Of a stretch of DNA of 64,000 bases, positions 11,668 to 22,100 are shown piece after piece. Position numbers and translations under genes: made by a program. The stretch's first letter is position 1. Each line of letters starts with the position of its first letter. Location: assembly GCF_963678975.1 (NCBI RefSeq), contig NC_089280.1, positions 21,349,368-21,413,367 on the forward strand, given 5' to 3'. Source of the stretch: Dysidea avara (Eukaryota; Porifera; Demospongiae; Dictyoceratida; Dysideidae). The notes below the pieces were generated by a model, which was given only the letters and a program-made list of their open reading frames with translations, had not been told where the DNA came from and did not search any database.

Positions 11668-14058
11668 TTATTTTGTAAAAGTCAACCATTCTCTTGGGTT
11701 GTTTTCAGTGATCATTTTCACAACTTCTTTAGTGAATGAACGTTCCAACATCTTAGGGACTACATTTTCTGGAATGTGCTGAAATCCATGACCACCATAT
11801 TTAGACTAGGGGACAAATCAACAACCACACTACAGAGTATAGCTACAAGTTACTACTCACCAGTCGATGAACAAGACACATGTCATGTGAAATCATTAAC
11901 TGATTGGTGTACCCAGCTGACACCAGATGGTGTAATGTTTTAAGCCTCTCAGCATCACTGATATAATCAATTGAAGGATTTAACTGTTGATATGAAATTC
12001 AAGTAAAAATGGTGACAATCTTAGTTATTTACTTGATAAAGGGATGTCTCCCATCCAAATTTATCTAGGCTTAAATAGCATCCACGTTTTGCTAATCTGA
12101 TGAAGTCATCATTATTATGAAATGTCCTGTCCAAGTGACTCATCACTGTGTGAGAGATGTCAGCACCAGCTTTTTCTAATATGTCCAGTATCTCAAATGG
12201 AGCGAGGGCATTTCTTCCAGGATGGATGACCAGTGGAGCTCCTGATTAAGTGACATAATTACAAGTACTAATTGACTTAACACCACGTACTACTGTATGT
12301 AAAAGTGGACCGTTCTAAAGAAGAGATTTAAAGTTCGGTATAGTTGGCTAAGAAGCTATCAGTAAAAAAACCCTTATAAAAAAGTACAATATCTTCAAAG
12401 TCACTGAAAGTGTCAGTACAAAGACTTTACAGTAAGGCCAGTCTTCCTTGCACCATAAACTCCATGCAATAAAACTTACATCTTTCTACTAAAAAAGCAG
12501 TAAAGGTTTATGCTTAATTTTGGGAAAGTAAGTTTACAGCATGGAACAAATTTTCTTTACAACACATTACTTTCTTACCTGTTTCCTTTTGGCAAATGGC
12601 AGCTGCCCTAAGTACACATCTCTCAAAATCAGTCAAAGGCCATGAGCATCCAATTTCCCCAATAACACCAGCTTTTATCCCTGTATCCCCAATCCCCATG
12701 GTGATTTCCTTGACCATAAAATCAACCATCTCTCTTTCACTCATCGTCTTGGCATAACTAGGAGCACAGCTGTCAACATAAAATCCAGTTCCACATATGA
12801 TATGGATGCCACTCTCTCCAGATATTCTTGACAGCTTTTCACGACATGCAAACATTCCGTTAGCTGCTGTATCAACAATACTCCGTCCACCAGCTTTTTT
12901 GTACAACTGCAACTCAGATATAATAACATCATCATCTGTCATCTTCAAATTTTTCTTAACACTATAACTACAAAGTGACGCAATGAAGAGTTTGATGCAG
13001 AAAATATATTGAGATAAGAATGCATACAACTTACTTTACATGTATTAAAAATAAGCATCACAAAATTTAGGTAATGCATATTATGTATAAATATAGAGAC
13101 ACCTCCATAAAAAGGATAAGGTGCTTCATAGAAAAGTTAAAACCAAATCACCAACGTTAGTTGCAAGGTGTCTGCTATAATAAGTTTACTACCTTCTAAG
13201 CCTTTTGTAAGAATACGTGGAAACTGTCACTAACATTTTGTCAATTTTGTGATGTTCTCTCCTGACAGAAATGTTTAACAACAGTTGCTCTACTACATAT
13301 GTAGCTTGCTACACTGAGAATATACTGTGACTGCTCTATTAGAGTATCTCGAATTATTGATGTTATTGAGCTAGGCTCTCCATCACAACTACAGATAATT
13401 TTAGGGGGGCTATAAGCCCCCCTCTCTTCTCCGCTGCCCCTGTGTGCACTGCATGTACGCAAAAATCAACCAACATAGAGTGAACTGCATGCATGCAATT
13501 TGAGAGCAAACCAAAGCTAACTTGTGAAAGCAAACTGCACACATGCAGTATACACAAGCAAAAAGACCACAACACATTGTTATTGTATGAGAACAAAATG
13601 TACACATGCAATGCAACACAAAGCAAAAGGACAAAATGCTGTTAATTCCACAAATGCATGCAATGCTAGCAAAAGAACTTGTTACTTCGTTGCTATTGAA
13701 CGGTATGCATGCGCAAGGTCATGCTACCATCTTAAGAGCACTGGATATACATGTAATTGCAAACTACATACCAGTTACACACAAAATATTCACATATAAG
13801 GGACACACGTACACACACTTACGGGTATTGCCTAATATTTCCCATGTTAGGTAATTCAAACTCCAAGTCAGAGAAATCCTGTCCTGTGTAGTTGTTTTTA
13901 ACAAACAAGTTTGATATATCATACAATAGCTGCTCGTGTGGCAAAGTGAAGCCCAACTCAGCAGGATCAATAACGCCGAGCACTGGGTGTGAAACAACTA
14001 GCGATAGTACATGTAGTACAGTCTAAATACCTGTCTGCACTTTTCCACCGAGAGACAT
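11668..14058 (-). CDS. PTER: Phosphotriesterase-related protein, tandem copy B
   Basis: Exon structure is identical to copy A: 14031-14058, 13823-13982, 12579-12967, 12033-12241, 11861-11983 and 11668-11805. Every exon has the same length (28, 160, 389, 209, 123, 138 nt) and phase, giving 348 residues. The proteins are nearly the same; differences include MSLGGKV for MSVGGKM, GRNALAP for GRDVLAP, TFHNNDD for TFDNNDD, and FGWETSLYQ for FGIETSHYQ. Both copies are open throughout, so neither is a pseudogene. The HEQ change in the first metal motif is shared and so predates the duplication. Copy B is transcriptionally upstream of copy A, same strand, with a 502-bp gap. Confidence 0.95.
13430..13720. 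repeat. CATGCA-rich tract in PTER-B intron 2
   Basis: Nearly 300 bp with repeated CATGCA/TGCATGCA words (13448, 13490-13500, 13545, 13600, 13650, 13705), interspersed with AGCAAA words. On the transcribed (minus) strand each CATGCA is UGCAUG, the binding word of RBFOX splicing factors. It could equally be simple-sequence drift. It is adjacent to a C/G hairpin at 13402-13422. Confidence 0.35.
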
Positions 14059-15639
14059 AGAGACTATCTGCAGCTCGATCTGCAGGACTTTCGCAGTTTA
14101 AGTTTTGACCTCTGTAGTATAAGCGCGCTAGAGCTTAATTAAGCTACACACCCATGCCAATCGAAATACTCTAATAGAGCAGTCAACTACCCTATATATA
14201 TAGCTATAACCAGTCACATTAATTAAGTTACTTAGTTTACAATCAACACAGTAAAATAGTCTAAAATCATATCTCAGAGCTGTGTCTAAGACCTGTATTT
14301 TTTCTGTAAGCATGCCTCCAGATTGACTCGACATCCATGTCTGTTGAATGCTTCAAACTGCACAGAACACATATACTTTTGTACTCCACCTCTTAAACAT
14401 GCTCCTGATACTATTCCAGCAGCATAAACAGCCTATATCAATCAATTCCTAGCATAACAATTATGTCTAAAATGTCAGCTTTAAATTGGTGAAAATTGTT
14501 ATGTATCTTAAATACAAAAATTTCTTGGAGAAACATGCCCCTATAGACCCCCAAGATTAAAGTGTGCATGTGTAGTAGAAAATTTGTAAGTAGCTTGTTT
14601 ATGGATGTACAGGCATAAGCCTTTATCCTTAAAAATACAAATACAAATCTGTCACAAAAATTCCTGGGCTGCCCTTGCAAGCAAGAGCTCGCACAAGAGA
14701 CTGAATTACAACAAAGTATTTATTGCTTTACACATGTACAGACACATTAAATAAAGAGGAAAATATTACATGATCCAACTGGTAACTGGATCAAGCGGCT
14801 AGTTGAAGTACTTCCACCCTCAACTATAATAACTTGCATACTACAGCTACACGAGTGGGGAAGCTTTAATATCTACTACAATGAAATAAAAATACAAAGT
14901 AGCTATACAATTAAAATAATTCCATAGAAAATTAACCTCAGTTTGCAAGGAACTGGGGAGAGGGATAAGTCAATAATGAGGATTCTAAAAACAATGTTTA
15001 AAAACATGAATTTAATAGCTGCAATGACATTGCTAATCAGAATTAACTTGCTGTTAATTGGAAGATCTGTATTAAAATGAACATAGTTAGATATATTGAT
15101 TGAAAGGTATAGAGCTATTCAGAGATTTTAGCTCGAGTACGTACAAGTTCAAGTTGAGTCAGCTAGTCTTGTTTTATATAGCTAGAAGTTCAAGATAAAT
15201 ATTTAGTCGCTTGACATGGTTGGACCCTCTCAAGCAAATGTGGGGGTGTTGAGGATCAGTTGACTAATGCCAACTGTCTTTAATTTAGATCACTGTGAAA
15301 ATTGGCTTACTCAGTTGGAGGTTATAATCTAACTCACAACACATGAGTAGTACACCGGTGTCTCTCCACTGGGTACACATGACCACGATAGCTTGGTAGC
15401 CATGCAATGCTGGCCTTAATTGTTTTGTGTGTGTACCATGTGTTTGCTTGAGTTTGTAAAATTCTAGCCGTTTAAGTGGATCAAGTTAGAACTGCAGCTA
15501 AACGACATTCAGTCACATTACAACATTATAGTCTGCCATCACATTTTAAATTGATATTGAATCAGTAATCTCTGGCCTTTATGTTCCTTGTTTGGAAACC
15601 TAACCAGAACCTTGGACAACTAATAAACCATAACATGCA
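14059..15639. other. Intergenic, PTER-B 5' flank
   Basis: No coding exon recognised. It contains one clean copy of the dispersed motif, TCGAAATACTCTAATAGAGC (14161-14185), about 100 bp upstream of the PTER-B start, and one at 13328-13352 on the other side in the gene. The rest is AT-rich unique-looking DNA. Confidence 0.4.
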
Positions 15640-15960
15640 ATAATTCAGTGTAGGCAAATCCTTCTGGGACAAGCCTAACCTGCAGGAGACTGTGCATGTG
15701 ATGTATCACAGGTGAAAGTGTGGGTACTCTGGCAACGTGCCACCTGGACCTTCCATTATGTGAGACATGCATGTACAGTCAACATTTGTTTCCCCAGTTA
15801 ACACCAGGCACCTATTGATGTTACAGTGAGTGTTACAGCTGGGTGAACTGCTTCCCAGTTGACACCAGCTGGGTCACCATTTAACAGCTGGGTATATAGC
15901 CATGAACAATGTGAGTAAAGTTTCTTACTCAAGGAAACAACAGTTCACGAGCATGCATGC
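15640..15960 (-). mobile_element. SINE family 1, long copy lacking a clear head
   Basis: Same body as 1085-1390: GGCAAATCCTTCTGGGAC, CCTGCAGGAGACTGTGC, GTGAAAGTGTGGGTACTC, CAGTTAACACCAGGCACC and an extra segment, ACAGCTGGGTGAACTGCTTC...GTTGACACCAGCTGGG. It ends in AATGTGAGTAAAGTTTCTTACTCAAGGAAACAAC, which also occurs at 10870-10910. The tRNA-like head seen at 1330-1384 is missing. Confidence 0.55.
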
Positions 15961-16187
15961 ACGCCCACATGGATGATCGTCATTCTGAAGAGTTTGACAG
16001 ACATTAAATTGTAATAGCTATTACTCATGTTTTAAATATTAAACTGTGAAATTTTGACTGTTTTGAGAGCATCTCCACCTCCTTGTCACAAACACTGCCC
16101 CATTTGATGGACATAAGGCTATGATAAAAAAGTATTACAGATCTAGACATATTGGAATGCAAATTTTAGGCAACATAGACATTTCAT

Positions 16188-16330
16188 GTAGAGAGTACAG
16201 CTACAAAAAAGTCAACCTGTAGTAAGTTCAGCTACATTACAAGTCACTCTGTAGAGTGTTCAGCTACAAACAAGTAAGAATTCAGTTACATACAAGTGAC
16301 CCTGTAGGAATTTCAATTACATAACAGAGT
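16188..16330. repeat. Diverged minisatellite, about 30-bp unit
   Basis: About five imperfect tandem units of the form GTAGAGNGTTCAGCTACA-ACAAGTCACYCT (GTAGAGAGTACAGCTAC..., GTAGTAAGTTCAGCTAC..., GTAGAGTGTTCAGCTAC..., GAATTCAGTTACATAC..., GTAGGAATTTCAATTAC...). Upstream, GGACATAAGGCTATGATAAAAAAG and GGAATGCAAATTTTAGGCAACATAG (16105-16180) also occur at 54000-54075, so both belong to one interspersed repeat. Confidence 0.55.
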
Positions 16331-16439
16331 TAAACCTAAAAAAAAAATTGATTCACTTTGTATAGTGTAGAGAGTTCATACAAAATACCAAATTAGATGC
16401 AAGCTATACACAAAAATACATTATGTCTTGTTCAACAAT

Positions 16440-17270
16440 TCCTCTAGCAAAAAAAAGTTAAAAGGAAGCCCCAAAGCTAGTTTATGGCTGACTTTATGGC
16501 ATGCAATACAAAAAGAAGTGATATCTAAACCAAAACAGGGTGCGGCATCCAAAAAGGCCAGGATGGAAAAAAGTTGTGAAATCAAAAGTGGCAGCCAAGA
16601 AATGGCTAGGGACCCGCCGATTATGATGAGCATAATAGGTGTCTGAAAGCATTGAGCATAATGCTAGCATAATAGGTAGAATATTTGTGTAATAGTATGA
16701 ATTCTTGCTTATCAAAATAGCTATCACAGAAAGATCGATATACTCTAATAGAACAGTCAGTAACTCTAATAGAACAATCACATAGCTGACTGTTCTATTA
16801 GAGTATATGGATCTTTTCTGTAATATGCATTTTGACAAGTAAGTTTGTGCTTCAGCCACTTATTTTTTTATCCATAAATTGGAAATTATTAGCAGAGCAT
16901 GAGAACTGAGGCATCAATAATTGGGCATAATTTGAGCATAATGGGTAAGTATTGAGCATAAATTTAAGCATAATAGGTAAATTTTTGAGCAGTGCAGCAT
17001 AGCATAATAGGTAAAATTATGAGCATAATCGGCGGGTCCCTAGAAATGGCTGTGATGGTAGGTTAATGGAAAGTTTGTGCTGAATCCTTGGAGGCAGCAA
17101 TACATGTACAAATTCACCTGAAGTCACTATTAATTAATTTACCATCACAGCCATTTCTTGGCCACCACTTTTGATTCCACAACTATTTTCACCCTGGCTT
17201 TTTTGATGGCTGCATCCTTTTTTAAAGCTTGGCTGTTTTGGTTTAGATACCTATGGAAACTTCCTCAGGG
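16440..17270. mobile_element. Hairpin (foldback) element, copy 1, split by a hAT MITE
   Basis: The left arm (about 16440-16606: AAAAGTTAAAAGGAAG, AAAGAAGTGATATCTAAACC, AATCAAAAGTGG.AGCCAAGA) is the inverted complement of the right arm (about 17105-17256: CCATTTCTTGGCCACCACTTTTGATT...GGTTTAGATACC). The arms are 80-90% similar over about 120 bp, so the transcript would fold on itself. Other copies lie at 17388-17750 and 63830-64000. The outer ends are not sharply defined. A MITE with its own TIRs is inserted at the end of the left arm. Confidence 0.7.
16607..17042. mobile_element. hAT-type MITE with 8-bp target-site duplication
   Basis: The 436-bp element is bounded by perfect 19-bp TIRs TAGGGACCCGCCGATTATG. 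The 8-bp GAAATGGC is duplicated directly outside (16599-16606 and 17043-17050). An 8-bp TSD with YAGGG ends is diagnostic for the hAT superfamily. The subterminal regions carry repeated GCATAATAGGT / GAGCATAAT words (at least eight), arranged like hAT subterminal transposase-binding repeats. The centre (16735-16810) is an inverted pair of the dispersed CTCTAATAGAA motif. No coding capacity. Confidence 0.9.
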
Positions 17271-17387
17271 TAGGGCACCTCCCATTCCCAATTTGAATTG
17301 AATCTGTCCTGCTATCATTGGGATATACACACCTTCAAAATTGTCTTATTTTCTTTGTAAATACATATAGCCATGACGATTCCTGGA

Positions 17388-17750
17388 AAAAAAGTTAAAA
17401 GGAAGTATCAAGACCAACCATAGGCTGGCTTTGGAACTTGCAATTACAAAAAGAAGTGATATCCACACAAAAACAGCCAAGCTGTCAATAAAGGGTGCTG
17501 CCCTCCAAAAAGGCCAGGGTGAAAAAAGTTAAGAAAACAAAGGTGGTGAGCAAGAAATGGCTGCAATGTTGCTAATACCAATCATTTTTAATGATAAAAG
17601 GTGTGCTCATTAAAATGATTGGTATTGACGTCATTGCAGCAATCTCCTTGGCCCCCCACCACCTTTGACATCACATCTTTTCATACTTGCCTATTATTGG
17701 AGGGCCGCAACCTGTTTTCACAGTTTGGCTATTTTAATACATACAAGTGT
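17388..17750. mobile_element. Hairpin (foldback) element, copy 2
   Basis: Starts with AAAAAAAGTTAAAAGGAAG and carries AAAGAAGTGATATCCACAC, GCCAAGCTG and GGTGGTGAGCAAGAAATGGC. It then has an inner palindrome, AATACCAATCATTTTTAATGA...TCATTAAAATGATTGGTATT (17575-17628). The right arm runs CAGCAATCTCCTTGGC...CCACCACCTTTGA back out to about 17740. It is the same family as 16440-17270. It ends about 100 bp past the stop of the fucosyltransferase-like gene, so it may lie in its 3' flank. Confidence 0.7.
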
Positions 17751-17846
17751 TGAGGTTATGACAAATGCTTCAAAATTTACTATATACAACAAATACCATT
17801 CAGTGGTTTGAATAATGTGTACAATTACTGGTTGAAGAGGCCACAC

Positions 17847-19154
17847 TTAATACCGAACTATTCTGTTTTGTGGAATTCTACACAGAAACACTGAAATATC
17901 TGCAAATGATGAAGGCCTTCTGACCAAGATTTGTGATTCAGCCATGATGATAACATCTTGCCAAGTTCCAAGCATTGCATCACTATCCAACTGCTTTACT
18001 TTGTCAATGTGCACAATAAGGTTGTCCAGTGTTTTAACTCTTGAAAACTGTTTAGTTAATGCTTGCTTTGTGCTTCCCGAATCTGATACAAGAATGACCT
18101 TTGCATCTGGACCAATTTGTCTATCAGCTACTTTGATTGCTTTTGCTACAATAAGTTTATATTTGTTAAACGATGTTGGAAACCTGCTTCTATGTTCAGT
18201 AAGATTACCATCAAATTGTCCTGTTCTCAAGTGTAGAGCAACATATCCTTTACCATGTAGGTTTAAGTTGTTACGAATTTCACTTGCAAACTGCTTTAGT
18301 TCTTTACTGAATTTGAACAGATACGAGACAGCCATTACCTGTAGTTCATTGATATGAAACTTCTTAAGGGTGTTATACATTTTAGATACATTCAAGTTAT
18401 TTGCTTTGGTAACTAGAGAAGAAATGGTATGGGTAAAGTGGAGAATATGGTTGTAGCGCATCTGTATGTGTTTAGTTGGTCCATTTAGCATATTAGTGAC
18501 TTTGTCAAGAACATAAATTTTCTTGGGATCAATAAAGTGTACTCTCCTGATATACCCGAAGTCCTTGAAAGAGTTCAGTAATGAATAATTCTGATATCTC
18601 CAGTCTATCATGTTGGGTTCTAAGTACATATTCACTGGTGAAATGTCATCCCACCTAAACAAAACAACTCTATTAGTCAACATTGCATATATTAGGTTTA
18701 CCATAAAACCTCTAAACCGACTGCCCAAACCGCCACAATCCTTGACACAATTCCATGTGAGTGTTCGTACATTGCTTGTCTGCCCAGTCAGCAATAGTTG
18801 AACTCCTTTTCGGTGAAAGACTGCATAATTCATAAATAGTTTTTCTAGGTCACTTTTCTCAAAATCATATACTGGATGTCTGCAGTGTAAATCACTGAAA
18901 TTCACTGTGGGCACTTCTGAATTTTCCTCAGCTTGTGCTCGTTTTTTATGCCATCGATGGTCACCATGATGAGATTGCATATCGATCTGCTCTATCATAC
19001 CATGATCAACCTTGTCATTGAGTGGTTTGTAATTAAAATAATAGAGTGTTGTGATGCATGCCCCAAAAATAACTATCACTGTCACTGAGGTCTTTATAAA
19101 AGAACTAATGTTGAAATGAAATCTTCCTTCTTTTTGTGTACTTGAAACCGCCAT
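17847..19154 (-). CDS. Single-exon type II membrane fucosyltransferase-like protein
   Basis: 435 residues with no intron. A short cytosolic N-terminus is followed by one hydrophobic segment at about residues 21-40 and a long lumenal part, the layout of Golgi/ER glycosyltransferases. Residues 136-150 read CVKDCGGLGSRFRGF, followed by NLIYAMLTNRVVLFRW. This is the glycine/arginine pattern of the NodZ/FUT8/O-fucosyltransferase fold. Residues 305-313 (VALHLRTGQ) correspond to the GDP-fucose-binding HxR motif, and VILVSDSGS follows about 45 residues later. Several N-x-S/T sites are present. The acceptor substrate cannot be inferred, and I do not assign it to a named FUT. The start is the ATG at 19154, the first in frame before the membrane segment. 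Repeats flank it on both sides. Confidence 0.75.
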   Translation of the reverse strand: MAVSSTQKEGRFHFNISSFIKTSVTVIVIFGACITTLYYFNYKPLNDKVDHGMIEQIDMQSHHGDHRWHKKRAQAEENSEVPTVNFSDLHCRHPVYDFEKSDLEKLFMNYAVFHRKGVQLLLTGQTSNVRTLTWNCVKDCGGLGSRFRGFMVNLIYAMLTNRVVLFRWDDISPVNMYLEPNMIDWRYQNYSLLNSFKDFGYIRRVHFIDPKKIYVLDKVTNMLNGPTKHIQMRYNHILHFTHTISSLVTKANNLNVSKMYNTLKKFHINELQVMAVSYLFKFSKELKQFASEIRNNLNLHGKGYVALHLRTGQFDGNLTEHRSRFPTSFNKYKLIVAKAIKVADRQIGPDAKVILVSDSGSTKQALTKQFSRVKTLDNLIVHIDKVKQLDSDAMLGTWQDVIIMAESQILVRRPSSFADISVFLCRIPQNRIVRY

Positions 19155-22100
19155 TATTTTTTAAAAGTGTAGTAGTTGTATGTTAGCAGTGTTGCTGAAG
19201 TAGAGAGATTTCTTTGGTTACTGCAGGTTTCTACAAAACGTTAACAAGATATTTTTGCATAGTAGTATAGTTATGAACATTGTACAGTTTCTAAATAACA
19301 ATTTTATAAACACTACATAAGTTGATGGAAAACATACTCTTTTAAAAAGGTGTATTTTTATTGAATTGGTGAATCAATTACATGGCAATGACCGAGACTG
19401 TACCGGATAAAAGCTTTAAAAAAAAACAAAATCACTTTGCAAAAAGTTTTGCAGGACTAAAAATGCAGTAAATTAATCAACCTCATATGCCCAAAATACT
19501 TTTTAACCTGGCATAAACCATCACAACCTTTTACACTAATAATAAACATATTAACGTGATAAATCTAAGCATTGCGTTTTAACAAAATTAGTACTATTAA
19601 ACTACTCTAATAGAATGATCAAACAATGTACTGGTACACTGTGTATATGTACACGTTGAGCTGGATCCTCTAAAACATTTAATATGCAATTACATACGGT
19701 CTTGAAATTTGGCTCATTTGTAGCACTGCTTGACCTGCTAAAAGATTTCTAAATCTATTCGTTGAAATGCCTGACACAGTATTTAGTCAATCATAATTTC
19801 CACTCCTAATGTAGAAGAGCAAGTCTCCACTGATGATAATGTGTTGCAGCTGTCGCTGTATGAGGTTCTCCATTTATGGCAGAAGGGTGAAATCAAGAAT
19901 ACATAATAATAAATATTATTCATTTTCTATCAGGAGGCCACAAAAGTAAATTATCCATTACAGCCCTTTTCCTGGACTTGCAATGGAGCCAAACCACACA
20001 AAGGTGTTGTTGACAATTTTACTGTCACCACTAATTATCTGGTTGGCAGAAATTGAGAACAAATCCACTTTTGATTTTTAGCTGTTTTTCAGGAACCAGC
20101 TCAACTTGTACACACATTAAGTAGGTATTAGCACAGTGACTACCTTACTTGTAAAAGAGGCAAATTGATAGAAAAACACAAGATTAATGACATTATACGT
20201 TTGTAGTAATAAAACTGAATGTTTCTGGTATGTTTGTCCGTTTTTTTTTATTACCGTCCCATTATAGGGTCCTACAAGAAGACTACCTATGTAGCAGGCA
20301 GCCAGAAACTTAATGCTAACACTCTGTTGAATATACTTCTTCTCGTCCATGTAGTGTAGAACTAAAGCTGTAGTGAAGAAATGAGGAGATTAACATAACC
20401 GCTCTGCTTTATTAGTTTCCAAAGAATTGTTTGAGGTGTGTTATGACATGGTATGAGTATATGATGGGAATTTTAGCCACACAGCACCTTAACACCTCAG
20501 TGATAATATCAATAGAAATCATGGAGGATGTATACATACATTAATTGTAGTGGTTTCCAATGGTTTGTGTAGCATAGATTATTGTACTAGTGTATGTTGT
20601 ATTAGAGTAATTGCGTTTTTCAAAATCAATCAGATGAAAATATTGCATATTCTGTAAGACACATTTCTAAAGCACTTGCAGTATTTATATTTTACCAAAT
20701 TATCCTGATTATCCTGTAGATCAAATTAGTACGCTTTTAATCTTACTACTATTAATACATTAGGCCATTTTTCTCTCAGCTTGTGATAAGCACAGCAAAC
20801 ATATTCTGTCTTCTCCGTATACAACCTTCAGAGGATGATGGATAAAAAGATAACAGTTTACAAGCAAGCACAGTGTGGTATAGAATATTGTTCAGACCCA
20901 ATTTGGCTGACTAATGATGCCATAAAAGACAAGTGTAAGAAAATTATCTAACAGTACGATAGAAGGGTTTCCCCGTAAAATGAACAGTGCCCCCCAAAAT
21001 GCTGCCATTATAAAAACATATCATAGACGATGAAAAGTACCTTTAAGGAAGAGTTTTAGTGCATCTAGCATCAAAAATAAGAACACTTACAGAAGGATGA
21101 ATATTGAATTTTTCTAAAAAAATTGTCTACTAGCCAGCCTTCCTGCCTGACCACAGTTGCACAGCAAAAAAAGCAGCACACGGCCACTATTTCTTGCCAC
21201 AACAACAAACTGATCTGCCTTTTCTGGTTCTGATGAGAATCTGTCTTCTGCACTTACATTATCTTTTTATCTTCAATTAAACGATTCATCTTCTTGCAAG
21301 TAAACCATACCGATTTTCTGTGTCTACACTGTCCTTAGAAGAGCGTATTTAGATGTCACAATACTATTTGAAGTGCTTAAACTTCTGTAAGAAGTATATA
21401 CCTGTAACCGCACCTTTAAAATGATAGCATTGTAACCATGCCCCCTAAACACCACCACACCCTTAAACGACAGAGCATGGTGACCACACCCTTAATGATA
21501 TCAGTTACAGTTTTCCTCCAATATATTGCATAACTCACTCGAGATAAGCAGGAGTTTGAGATACTCTAATAAAGCAGTCATAGCCTCATGTGTATAGAAG
21601 TTAAATAAACTAGTGCAGTTAAAAAAAAACAAAACAAAAAAAAACGAAGTAGGCTTCAGCAATAAAAAGTAGTGAAACAAGAAATACCAGTTAACAGCTG
21701 TGGCTACCATAACTTTCAGAAAGGAAAACCATGTGGCTACTATAAGGTGCCTACTATCTGAGGGCAGCTACTATGGGCTAGCCCATGGTATGTTACATGG
21801 ATTCATGACTAATTGACTTTGTTCAATTATCCTTCAAAATTATCATGAATTTCTCCTTTTTCCTGGTATCGGCTTTTTAAAAATATATGGTTTGTGACCA
21901 GAAATCATAAACATGTCTGAAACTATAGCAGATTTTTTTCTTTGCTTACCAACCAACCCGTTTTATCATTAAAAAACTCTGAGGAGCAACTTAACAAATA
22001 GGTATGGCCCAAGCCTTCAGTACAAGCTGAAATGCTTCCAATACGTTGCTACAAAACTTTGAATTTTCTACTGACTGATTGAGCTCAATAATGGCTAAGG

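Noticed and set aside
16421-16859. Overlapping ORFs on both strands
   Set aside because: They run across a foldback element and a MITE; the Lys-rich peptide is a reading of the hairpin arm.
17944-18357. 137-codon plus-strand frame
   Set aside because: Antisense to the fucosyltransferase-like gene; no family pattern.
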